This document shows, piece after piece, positions 45,056 to 52,839 of a DNA stretch of 64,000 nt; within the stretch, counting starts at the first letter, position 1; each line of letters starts with the position of its first letter. Both the position numbers and the translations under genes were made by a program. The DNA is from Pseudobacter ginsenosidimutans. Lineage in GTDB: Bacteria > Bacteroidota > Bacteroidia > Chitinophagales > Chitinophagaceae. The notes under the pieces are model-generated. The model did not search any database and was not told the DNA's origin. It saw only the letters and a list, made by a program, of their open reading frames with translations. The stretch covers positions 1,612,001-1,676,000 of the forward strand of contig NZ_CP042431.1 of assembly GCF_007970185.1 (NCBI RefSeq). The letters run 5' to 3'.

Positions 45056-45486
45056 TTTATGGCAGATTGAATTATTGCTAATGGAAAATCCGGGAAAAAG
45101 TTCACAAGAGGGGCAGGAATTATATGAATGGATTTGCGACTGGATATATTATTTTAGAGTAACCCCATTGCGATGAATGCTGTATGCATCCTGGTGGCGA
45201 CTGCGCTTTAAATGCCGCCAATTACCAACACTAAGGGCCTTATATGATTAAGGACGGCCCAACCCCAGGGATTTTTTGCCTGATTTTTGCAGGATAATTA
45301 CACGATTATGGCGGGAGTTAGGTAAACGGGCAATATGCCGAATATGATGAGTGCCACAAAAGATGGTTTACAGAAAAATAGAAATTATTCCTGGTATTGC
45401 GTAATTCCGAATTTGTTCGATAACTACATATTTCAGTTATTTTGTGTGTCATTTTCTGGGCCAACTCACGGCTTTGAAATACTCTT
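45056..45486. other. 431-base gap with no recognised gene
   Basis: Several short hairpins and T-rich runs are present (around 45270-45300), but I find no convincing reading frame, RNA or repeat. An AT-rich stretch just before 45487 could hold the promoter of the former methyltransferase gene. Confidence 0.4.
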
Positions 45487-46157
45487 ATGATTAAATCTAT
45501 AACCAAAGGTATCAACCTGTTGTTTGGGGACACTTTGCAGAAAAACAAAGTGTTTATTAGTAATTCGCTGGAATTCTTACACCGTGAGCGAACCCTGGAT
45601 AAGAATTACTTTGACTATGTGCGACTGGCTGCACTGGAGCTGATCTGTTTTGAGATCAGGAATAAGAAACTGCAGGGAAATGTGGCAGAACTAGGCGTTT
45701 ACAAAGGAAAATTCGCCAGGTATATCAACCAGTATTTTTCTGATCGCACGCTGTATCTCTTCGATACGTTTGAAGGCTTTCATGCGTCTGATGTAAAGAA
45801 AGAAAAGAAGGAAGGGTTTTCCAGCGGGGAACAAAATTTTTCAGACACATCCGTTGAAGCGGTGTTGAAACAAATGCCGTCTCCCAATCAGTAGTTGTGC
45901 CCGCTAAAGAACCGTTTCAACCATCTGAGTGGGGAGCATCGCTTGTGAGTTTCAATAAGCTGGCAAACCAAAAAGGGTATTCGCTGGTAGCCACTAATCA
46001 GGAAGGATTCAATGCATTTTTTATGCGGAATGATTGTTTGGCTTTATCGGGGCTTCAGGTATTGGATATTGCGAGGGTCCTGAAAACAGGTCATATCAGA
46101 AGCTCCTTCTATTCTCAGGATATTATGAAACCGTTGTTGGAGATCAACAGGTCTTAG
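45487..46157 (+). pseudogene. Chimeric methyltransferase pseudogene (TylF-like N-part fused to another C-part)
   Basis: The first 135 codons give the N-terminal half of a TylF/MycF-type methyltransferase: VAELGVYKGKFARYINQYF, LYLFDTFEGFHASD and FSDTSVEAVLKQMPSPNQ. A stop at 45892 follows. A different frame then reads VVVPAKEPFQPSEWGASL, NKLANQKGYSL and GFNAFFMRND to 46157, the C-terminal end of a different methyltransferase-type protein (FkbM-like). The SAM-site and catalytic regions between them are missing. Adding one A near 45889 lets the frame run on to VVV, so the remains combine a one-base shift and an internal deletion that fused two neighbouring genes. Confidence 0.75.
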
Positions 46158-46181
46158 TTAAAATTCTTGTGTATGAACATA

Positions 46182-46214
46182 AAAAAAGCGACTACAATTC
46201 TGTAATCGCTTTTT
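46182..46214. terminator. Terminator between the pseudogene and tRNA-Phe
   Basis: A hairpin (46182-46196 with 46201-46214, one mismatch) having A and T runs on its two sides, so it can act in both directions. On the minus strand it lies immediately after the tRNA 3' end. Confidence 0.8.
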
Positions 46215-46217
46215 CTG

Positions 46218-46290
46218 TGGTGTGGGGCGGGATCGAACCGCCGACACAAGGATTTTCAGTCCTTTGCTCTACCGACTGAGCTACCGCACC
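46218..46290 (-). tRNA. tRNA-Phe (GAA)
   Basis: A 73-base tRNA cloverleaf, read from 46290: acceptor GGTGCGG, D-arm GCTCAGTCGGTAGAGC, anticodon loop CTGAAAA with anticodon GAA, T-arm GGCGGTTCGATCCCGCC and acceptor CCACACC with discriminator A. The CCA end is not encoded. Position 5 (C) faces A68, so the acceptor stem has one C-A mismatch. A T at position 5 would pair. The terminator lies just downstream. Confidence 0.95.
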
Positions 46291-46405
46291 ATTATTTCAA
46301 ATTCAAAGTTTAAAATCATCCCCCTATTCTTTCTACCCCTTTGAATTCCCCGTTCGGGGCTGCAAAAATAGGGGGATTCATTTTAATAACCTGAAAATAA
46401 TTGAA

Positions 46406-46558
46406 TTATTTCTTCCCTTTTTCTGCTTTGCTTTTTCTTTTCAAATCGGCCCTATGTGCCCGCTCATAAGTCTGGATATCTACAAAGCGGCCTTTCTCAT
46501 CCCGGACCGCGTATAACTTTTTTCCCGCAACACTGCGATGGGTGGTTCTCTTTGTCAT
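46406..46558 (-). CDS. 50-residue basic small protein
   Basis: An open frame of 51 codons starting at ATG 46558 (MTKRTTHRSVAGKKLYAVRD) and ending KAEKGKK. It is very rich in Lys and Arg, with a regular central part (GRFVDIQTYERAHRADLK). It resembles a small basic protein common in Bacteroidota as I recall it, of unknown function, possibly nucleic-acid or ribosome associated. It lies between recQ and tRNA-Phe on the same strand. It is too short for automatic reporting but has normal codon use. Confidence 0.65.
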   Translation of the reverse strand: MTKRTTHRSVAGKKLYAVRDEKGRFVDIQTYERAHRADLKRKSKAEKGKK

Positions 46559-46608
46559 AGGTGATAGTTTTAATATCCCTTAAGTTACGACAAATATTAA
46601 TATATCAC

Positions 46609-48906
46609 TTACATCCCGTACTGCGCAAGGAACTTGATACGCATGATCTTCAGCTGTTCCCAGTTGAAATTGCCATCAGACAATTCCTGCTGCGCCACCT
46701 GCAATGAAGAGGTCTCACATCCTTTGAAGTATTCCAGGATATCTTCCTGCTCGTGCTCATCAAGCATTTCATCGATGGCATAGTCGAGGTTCAGTTTGGT
46801 TCCGCTCGCTGCGATGGTCTCCATCTCTTCCAGCATCTCGTCCATTCTCCATCCTTTGTTCTTGGCGATGGTTTCCAGCGGGATCCTCTTATCTGTCTGT
46901 TGAATGATATAAACTTTGTTACCGCTCTTGTTCACCACACTCTTCATCACAAAATCATCCGGGCGTTCGATATTGTTTTCTTCAACATACTTCGCTACCA
47001 TTTCAATGAAGGGCTTACCATACCGCATGGCTTTTCCCTTGCTCACACCAGAACATTTTTCAAGTTCCTGTGTGTTGGTTGGATACAGCGTTGCCATATC
47101 CTGCAGTGAAGTTTCGAGGAAGATCACGAAAGGAGGCAGTTGTTTTTTCTTTGCTTCTTTCTGACGGAGCTCTTTCAACATCTCGAACAACTTCTCATCA
47201 ACTGCGGTGCCTACAGCTGTTTCAGCGCCGCCTTCTTCATCGTCTGCATTCGCTTCTTCATAAAGGTTATTGAGAACGATGGGGAAGGATTTCGGTTTCT
47301 TCAGGAAGGCCTCTCCTGCTTTGGTGATCTTCAGTACGCCATAGTCTTCGATCTCTTTGCTGAGCAATCCGCCTAGCAACATCTGCCGGATAAGTGAACC
47401 CCAGTAATGATCGGGCTCATCTTTTCCAATGCCGAACTCGGCGATGCCTTCATGACGGAACATCGTGATATTGGGCGTAAGCCTTCCGATCAGGATATTC
47501 ACTGTATAGTCTGTAGCAAATCGTTCATCGAGCCCTCTGATGGCTTTCAGCACTTTCACTGCATTGTCTTTTGCTTCTACCTGTTCTTTCGGGTGCAGAC
47601 AGTTGTCGCACTCTCCACAGTTCTTCGTCGTATAGTCTTCACCGAAATAGCTCATGAGTACTTTACGGCGACAAACGCCACTCTCGGCGTATGCTACGGT
47701 TTCGTTGATGAGCTGTGCGCCAACTTCGCGTTCGCTGAGTGGCTTGTCGCGCATCAGGTGTTCTAGCTTGGCTACATCTTTATGAGAATAGTAGAGTATA
47801 CATTTTCCTTCGAGGCCATCGCGGCCTGCTCGGCCTGTTTCCTGGTAGTAGTTCTCGATGCTCTTGGGGATATTGTAGTGGATCACGAAACGGATATCGG
47901 GTTTATCGATACCCATTCCGAATGCGATGGTGGCTACAATTACCTGCACGTCTTCATTCAGGAACATGTCCTGGCGTTCGGCGCGGAGTTTGGAATCGAG
48001 GCCTGCGTGATAAGCAACAGCTTTGATGCCGTTGGCCACCAGCATGTCTGCCAGTTCTTCCGTGGTCTTGCGGTTGAGAGTATAGATGATACCGCTTTTG
48101 TCTTTCATCTGCACGATGAAGCGCACGATGTTTTTGAGGGTCTGGTCTTTTTTGATCTTTGGCTGGATCTCATAATAGAGATTGGGCCTGTTGAAGGAGG
48201 AGATGAACACATTGGGTTCCTGGAGCCCGAGGTTCTGGATGATATCGCTTTTCACTTTCGGGGTAGCCGTGGCCGTGAGGGCGATAACGGGGATGTCCGG
48301 ATTGATCTGCGTCATCATTTCGCGGAGTCGGCGGTATTCCGGGCGGAAGTCGTGACCCCACTCGGAGATACAATGCGCTTCGTCCACTGCGAAGAAAGAT
48401 AATTTGAGGTCGGCGAAGAATTCGAGGTTCTCCTGTTTGGTGAGCGTTTCAGGCGCAACATACAACATTTTGGTGCGTCCGCTCTGGAGGTCGTCCTGAA
48501 CGGTGCGGATCTCTTTCTTGCTTAAGGTGGAGTTGAGGAAGTGTGCTACATCGTCTTTACTGCTGTAGCTGCGGACCAGGTCTACCTGGTTTTTCATCAG
48601 GGCGATGAGGGGGCTTACAATGATGGCCACACCCGGGCTGATGATTGCCGGAAGCTGGTAACACAAACTCTTACCACCTCCGGTGGGTTTAATTACGAAT
48701 GTATCTTTTCCGCTGAGTAAGCTTTGAATGATGGCTTCCTGATTGCCTTTGAATGCATCGAACCCGAAATGTTCCTGTAATGCTTCATGGAGAGATGCAC
48801 TGGTGGGAGCTACATTTTTTGCAGAGCCGTTAGTGGGTGATCCGGTTGCGGTTTTTGTTCCTTTAGCCGTTTTGGCTGTGGACGTTTTTTTGGTCGTTGT
48901 TGCCAT
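46609..48906 (-). CDS. recQ: ATP-dependent DNA helicase RecQ
   Basis: A 765-residue 3'-5' helicase for recombination and fork repair. A low-complexity Thr/Ala/Lys-rich N-terminal tail of about 30 residues comes first. The helicase core follows with Walker A KPTGGGKSLCYQLPA, DEAHCISEWGHDFRPEY and YYQETGRAGRDG. The RecQ zinc site contains CRRKVLMSYFGE and CGECDNCLHP. Then come the winged-helix RQC domain, an HRDC-like region (FVIFLETSLQDMATLYPTN) and an additional C-terminal part. The ATG at 48906 (MATTTKKTS) is chosen. A palindrome 24 bases upstream recurs in front of kdsD. Confidence 0.95.
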   Translation of the reverse strand: MATTTKKTSTAKTAKGTKTATGSPTNGSAKNVAPTSASLHEALQEHFGFDAFKGNQEAIIQSLLSGKDTFVIKPTGGGKSLCYQLPAIISPGVAIIVSPLIALMKNQVDLVRSYSSKDDVAHFLNSTLSKKEIRTVQDDLQSGRTKMLYVAPETLTKQENLEFFADLKLSFFAVDEAHCISEWGHDFRPEYRRLREMMTQINPDIPVIALTATATPKVKSDIIQNLGLQEPNVFISSFNRPNLYYEIQPKIKKDQTLKNIVRFIVQMKDKSGIIYTLNRKTTEELADMLVANGIKAVAYHAGLDSKLRAERQDMFLNEDVQVIVATIAFGMGIDKPDIRFVIHYNIPKSIENYYQETGRAGRDGLEGKCILYYSHKDVAKLEHLMRDKPLSEREVGAQLINETVAYAESGVCRRKVLMSYFGEDYTTKNCGECDNCLHPKEQVEAKDNAVKVLKAIRGLDERFATDYTVNILIGRLTPNITMFRHEGIAEFGIGKDEPDHYWGSLIRQMLLGGLLSKEIEDYGVLKITKAGEAFLKKPKSFPIVLNNLYEEANADDEEGGAETAVGTAVDEKLFEMLKELRQKEAKKKQLPPFVIFLETSLQDMATLYPTNTQELEKCSGVSKGKAMRYGKPFIEMVAKYVEENNIERPDDFVMKSVVNKSGNKVYIIQQTDKRIPLETIAKNKGWRMDEMLEEMETIAASGTKLNLDYAIDEMLDEHEQEDILEYFKGCETSSLQVAQQELSDGNFNWEQLKIMRIKFLAQYGM

Positions 48907-48930
48907 GCTCGTAAAATTTCCTTCACACAA

Positions 48931-48944
48931 ATTGTTTCAACAAT
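48931..48944. promoter_or_regulatory. Palindrome ATTGTTTCAACAAT upstream of recQ
   Basis: A 14-base inverted repeat (ATTGTT/AACAAT around TC) 24 bases before the recQ start. An identical copy lies at 49200-49213. Two identical palindromes in a divergent promoter region suggest binding sites for one regulator. Confidence 0.5.
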
Positions 48945-49199
48945 ACCTGCTACTATCAGTTATATATTATTGTTGTGGTCGAACTTTGATCAATAGATTT
49001 ATTCACCAATCTCAGGTGTTGAATAGGAAAAGGACCTTTCTCACGCTACTGCCGCGCAATAGAACCTGGTCTCATGTGGCTAACCCCGTTAAGGGTGGTT
49101 GTTAGTTTGGTTCAGGCGAAGTCCCGGTTAGATGGACTGGTATTAATTAAGGGTTGCGAATTTACTTTAAATTAATGGTTATGCAAATGATTTAACAGT

Positions 49200-49213
49200 A
49201 TTGTTTCAACAAT
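49200..49213. promoter_or_regulatory. Palindrome ATTGTTTCAACAAT upstream of kdsD
   Basis: Exact copy of the 14-base palindrome at 48931, here about 43 bases upstream of the kdsD -7 element at 49256-49263, a position suited to an activator or repressor. Confidence 0.5.
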
Positions 49214-49255
49214 TCGCCCTGTATTGCATTTACTTAAATTCACACTATATTTCCG

Positions 49256-49263
49256 TAGGTTTG
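49256..49263 (+). promoter_or_regulatory. -7 element (TAGGTTTG) of kdsD
   Basis: TAGGTTTG matches TAnnTTTG and lies 14 bases before ATG 49278, implying a very short leader. No clear -33 TTTG was seen at the right distance. Confidence 0.5.
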
Positions 49264-49277
49264 CGCCTAATTGAATT

Positions 49278-50252
49278 ATGAACGCTGTGTCTTCTATTGA
49301 TATTAAATCACTTGCGCTGAAAACCATTCAGCAGGAGGCCGATGCTATCAACGCATTGAGGTCAATGATCGATGATCAGTTCGAAAAGGCCGTTCAGGCC
49401 ATCCAGCACACGAAAGGAAGATTGGTAATCAGTGGAATAGGGAAATCTGCCATCATCGCTCAAAAGATCGTGGCCACCCTGAATTCCACAGGCACTCCAG
49501 CCATCTTTTTACACGCCGCAGACGCCATTCACGGCGATCTCGGAATGGTACAGCAGCAGGATGTGGTGATGGTGATCAGCAAAAGCGGCGAAAGCCCCGA
49601 GATCAAAGTACTGATACCATTGATCCGCAATTTCGGCAATACCATCATCGGTATGGTCGGCAATATGCATTCCTTCCTGGCCAAAAACTCGAACATCGTT
49701 CTCAATACAACCGTTTCGCAGGAAGCCTGTCCAAATAACCTGGCCCCCACTTCCAGCACCACCGCTCAGCTGGTGATGGGAGATGCGATGGCTGTGGTGT
49801 TGATGGAACTGAAAGGATTCGGCTCCGATGATTTTGCCAGGTTCCATCCCGGTGGAACATTGGGCAAGAAACTCTACCTCCGCGTGGCCGATCTGTATAC
49901 ACAAAACGAAAAACCGGCAGTGCTGGCCAATGCAACACTCAAGGAAGTGATCGTGGAGATCAGCCGCAAGCGCCTTGGGGTAACAGCAGTTACCAACGAT
50001 CAGCAGCAACTGCTGGGCATCATCACTGATGGCGACCTTCGCAGAATGCTGGAAAAAAGCGTAACATTGGATAGCGTAACTGCTTCCGAGATCATGACTG
50101 TTCATCCGAAAACGATCGCCCCGGATGCACTGGCCATCGAAGCGCTGGACCTGCTCCGGCAATATGATATTACCCAGCTGGTAGTATCCTCCGAAAACCA
50201 ATACCTGGGAATTATTCATTTACACGACCTCGTGAGAGAGGGCCTGATTTAG
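49278..50252 (+). CDS. kdsD: D-arabinose-5-phosphate isomerase
   Basis: A 324-residue SIS-domain enzyme with two C-terminal CBS repeats, the KpsF/GutQ/KdsD family. It interconverts ribulose-5-phosphate and arabinose-5-phosphate, the first committed step to Kdo. Landmarks are GRLVISGIGKSAIIAQKI, HAADAIHGDLGMV, ISKSGESPEIKVL, APTSSTTAQLVMGDAMAVVL and FHPGGTLGKKLY. The CBS domains (residues about 205-324) are complete. It heads a run with manC and DnaQ-like exonuclease genes, 18 bases from the next gene. Confidence 0.94.
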   Translation: MNAVSSIDIKSLALKTIQQEADAINALRSMIDDQFEKAVQAIQHTKGRLVISGIGKSAIIAQKIVATLNSTGTPAIFLHAADAIHGDLGMVQQQDVVMVISKSGESPEIKVLIPLIRNFGNTIIGMVGNMHSFLAKNSNIVLNTTVSQEACPNNLAPTSSTTAQLVMGDAMAVVLMELKGFGSDDFARFHPGGTLGKKLYLRVADLYTQNEKPAVLANATLKEVIVEISRKRLGVTAVTNDQQQLLGIITDGDLRRMLEKSVTLDSVTASEIMTVHPKTIAPDALAIEALDLLRQYDITQLVVSSENQYLGIIHLHDLVREGLI

Positions 50253-50270
50253 CGAGTACAACTTTTCACA

Positions 50271-51353
50271 ATGAACAAACATCATTACGTAGTGATCATG
50301 GCGGGTGGCATTGGAAGCCGCTTCTGGCCTATGAGCCGCAGCAACTACCCGAAACAGTTCCTCGATATTCTCGGTACCGGTAAAACACTTATCCAGTCTA
50401 CCTTCGAGCGATTTGCTGCTTTCATTCCGCAGGAAAATATTTATGTGGTCACCTCCGCAGAATATGTGAACATCGTGAAGCATCAGCTGCCTGAGCTCCC
50501 CCTGCAGAACATACTCGGTGAGCCATCCCGGAAGAATACCGCTCCCTGTATCGCATACATCTCTTTCAAGTTATATCAGATGGATCCCAATGCCACCATG
50601 ATAGTGGCGCCTGCGGACCATCTCATCCTGGATAATATCGCTTTCAACAAAGTTTGCCTGGAAGCCCTCAGCTTTGTGACCAAACACAATGCGCTGATCA
50701 CGCTTGGCATCAAGCCAACCTATCCCAATACAGGTTACGGCTATATCCAGTATGAACAGCACGAAGTGTCTGACAATGTGTACAAGGTGAAAACCTTTAC
50801 TGAAAAGCCCAACCTTGAACTGGCAAAAGCCTTCATGGCCAGTGGCGAATTCCTCTGGAATGCCGGCATCTTTGTTTGGCAGGTAAAGAATATCATTTCT
50901 GCTTTCGAGAAATATCTTCCCGAAATGTATGAAGTGTTCCTCGCTGAAAAGGCCCGCTTCAATACTCCGGAAGAACATGCTGCATTGCTGGAGATCTATC
51001 CGCTCTGCACCAATATCAGCATAGACTTCGGTATCATGGAAAAAGCGGATAACGTTTACCTCATCCCGGCCTCTTTCGGCTGGAGCGATCTCGGAACCTG
51101 GAACAGCGCTTACGAAAACCTTGAAAAAGATTATCTCGGCAACGCTGTTGCCGGTAATGAAGTGATGGTCTTCGATTCCCACAACAATATGGTACATGCT
51201 CAGAAAGACAAACTGGTATTGCTGCAGGGCATGGAAGATTTTATTGTTGTAGACACCGATGATGTGTTGCTCATCTGCAAAAAAGAAAAAGAACAGGAGA
51301 TCAAAGAGTACGTTGCCGAAGTAAAAAGAAACAAGGGCGATAAATACCTGTAA
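50271..51353 (+). CDS. manC: Mannose-1-phosphate guanylyltransferase
   Basis: A 360-residue nucleotidyltransferase that makes GDP-mannose from mannose-1-phosphate and GTP. It has MAGGIGSRFWPMSRSNYPKQ at residues 11-30, VAPADHLILD, PNTGYGYIQYE, VKTFTEKP and FGWSDLGTW. It lacks the C-terminal phosphomannose isomerase domain of bifunctional ManC. GDP-mannose feeds lipopolysaccharide and capsule glycans. The next gene starts one base beyond its stop. Confidence 0.93.
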   Translation: MNKHHYVVIMAGGIGSRFWPMSRSNYPKQFLDILGTGKTLIQSTFERFAAFIPQENIYVVTSAEYVNIVKHQLPELPLQNILGEPSRKNTAPCIAYISFKLYQMDPNATMIVAPADHLILDNIAFNKVCLEALSFVTKHNALITLGIKPTYPNTGYGYIQYEQHEVSDNVYKVKTFTEKPNLELAKAFMASGEFLWNAGIFVWQVKNIISAFEKYLPEMYEVFLAEKARFNTPEEHAALLEIYPLCTNISIDFGIMEKADNVYLIPASFGWSDLGTWNSAYENLEKDYLGNAVAGNEVMVFDSHNNMVHAQKDKLVLLQGMEDFIVVDTDDVLLICKKEKEQEIKEYVAEVKRNKGDKYL

Positions 51354-51354
51354 T

Positions 51355-52071
51355 ATGATCCCACTCAACAATATTCTTTTCCTCGATATCGAAACTGTTT
51401 CTCAGTACGCCACTTACGATGAAGTACCGGAAACATGGAAGGAGCTGTGGACCGCCAAAAGCGCCTTCCTGCTGCGGGGAAAAGAAGATGAAACAGTGGA
51501 ATCCGTTTACGGCAAATCCGCCATCTATGCGGAATTCGGAAAGGTCGTCTGTATCAGTGTTGGCCTTATTCAGGGAAATAGCGAAGGAAAGAAACTGATC
51601 CTGAAATCATTTTTCGGGGACGATGAAAAACTCCTCCTGCTCCGCTTCTGCGAAATGCTCAAACGCTGGGCCATGGACAGCAACAAATATCTATGCGCCC
51701 ACAACGGAAAGGAATTCGATTTTCCTTATCTCTGCCGCAGAATGATCATCAATGGTATGATCATCCCCCCCATTCTTAATACCGCCGGGAAAAAACCCTG
51801 GGAAGTGTCGCACCTCGATACGATGGAACTTTGGAAATTCGGGGATTTCAAGAACTATACTTCACTTAATTTGTTAGCACATACACTCGGTATCCCCACT
51901 CCAAAGGATGATATCGATGGCAAAATGGTGGGCGACGTATACTGGCGTCAGAAAGATATCCAGCGGATCGCTACCTATTGTCAGAAAGATGTGGTCACTG
52001 CCACCCAGGTTTACCTCCGCCTCCACAATGAGGCCATGATCCTGCCCGACAACATAGAAATCAAAGACTGA
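51355..52071 (+). CDS. DnaQ-like 3'-5' exonuclease
   Basis: A 238-residue exonuclease of the DEDDy type. Exo I is FLDIETVS, with Asp and Glu near residues 10-12. Exo II is AHNGKEFDFPYLCRR, and Exo III is ATYCQKDVVTATQVYL, with Tyr and Asp. This is the family found beside polysaccharide genes and often labelled predicted polysaccharide biosynthesis 3'-5' exonuclease. Its role is probably nucleic-acid processing or proofreading, and the label reflects gene context. It overlaps nothing but starts one base after manC, and RidA follows after two bases. Confidence 0.88.
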   Translation: MIPLNNILFLDIETVSQYATYDEVPETWKELWTAKSAFLLRGKEDETVESVYGKSAIYAEFGKVVCISVGLIQGNSEGKKLILKSFFGDDEKLLLLRFCEMLKRWAMDSNKYLCAHNGKEFDFPYLCRRMIINGMIIPPILNTAGKKPWEVSHLDTMELWKFGDFKNYTSLNLLAHTLGIPTPKDDIDGKMVGDVYWRQKDIQRIATYCQKDVVTATQVYLRLHNEAMILPDNIEIKD

Positions 52072-52073
52072 TT

Positions 52074-52460
52074 ATGCAAAGAACAAATTATTCTTCAGGA
52101 GCCAAATGGGAAGACATTGTAGGCTACAGCCGCGCCGTGCGCGTAGGTAATTTCATCGAGGTCACCGGAACCGTTGCCGTGGACGATAATGGCAAGGTAG
52201 TGGGCGATAACAACCCTTACCAACAAACGAAATACGCTTACCAGAAAATAGAAAAAGTGCTCACCCAGGCCGGCGCCTCACTCAAAGATGTGGTACGGTG
52301 CCGCATGTTTGTAACGGATATCAAACGCTGGGAAGAATATGGCCGCGGCCATGCTGAATTCTTCAAAGACATCAAGCCCTGTTTGAGTATGATCGAAGTA
52401 AGCGCTCTTATTGAACCGGAATTTATGGTGGAGATCGAAGTGAGCGCCATCATTCCATAA
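52074..52460 (+). CDS. RidA family protein
   Basis: A 128-residue member of the YjgF/YER057c/UK114 family, a trimeric cytoplasmic protein. It has the sequence NYSSGAKWEDIVGYSRAVRV, an Arg in DVVRCRMFVTDI (the conserved acid-binding Arg region) and EVSALIEPEFMVEIE. Archetypal RidA deaminates reactive 2-aminoacrylate and related enamines/imines. The starting residues differ from canonical RidA, so it belongs to another Rid subgroup and its substrate is open. It follows the exonuclease within two bases. Confidence 0.87.
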   Translation: MQRTNYSSGAKWEDIVGYSRAVRVGNFIEVTGTVAVDDNGKVVGDNNPYQQTKYAYQKIEKVLTQAGASLKDVVRCRMFVTDIKRWEEYGRGHAEFFKDIKPCLSMIEVSALIEPEFMVEIEVSAIIP

Positions 52461-52469
52461 ATTCGCTGT

Positions 52470-52823
52470 ATGAATATAGAATCTCTCAGAACCTACTGCC
52501 TGTCTAAACCGGCGGTAGAAGAGACCCTGCCCTTCGGGCCGGATACACTCGTATTCAAAGTGGTGGGAAAAGTTTTCCTGCTGACAGGCCTGGACAGTGA
52601 CCCACTGAGCTTTAACGTGAAATGTGATCCGGACCTGGCCATCGAGCTCAGGGAAAGATATGATGCTGTACAACCGGGATATCATATGAATAAGAAACAC
52701 TGGAATACTATAACAGTGGATGGATCGGTTTCAGGAAGACTCCTGAAAGAATGGATCGATCACAGTTATGAGCTTGTTGTGGATAGCCTGCCGGCCAAAG
52801 TGAAAGCGGAGCTGAAGAAGTAA
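52470..52823 (+). CDS. MmcQ/YjbR family DNA-binding-like protein
   Basis: A 117-residue protein of the YjbR/MmcQ type, with N-terminal IESLRTYCLSKPAVEETLPFG, then FKVVGKVFLLTGL, SFNVKCDPD and HMNKKHWNTI. The fold is a cyanobacterial-type TIM17/CyaY-like alpha/beta with suspected DNA binding. Biological function is unknown. It is nine bases after the RidA gene and 16 before the aminotransferase, within a compact run. Confidence 0.87.
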   Translation: MNIESLRTYCLSKPAVEETLPFGPDTLVFKVVGKVFLLTGLDSDPLSFNVKCDPDLAIELRERYDAVQPGYHMNKKHWNTITVDGSVSGRLLKEWIDHSYELVVDSLPAKVKAELKK

Positions 52824-52839
52824 TATTAAATTTGTCCAA

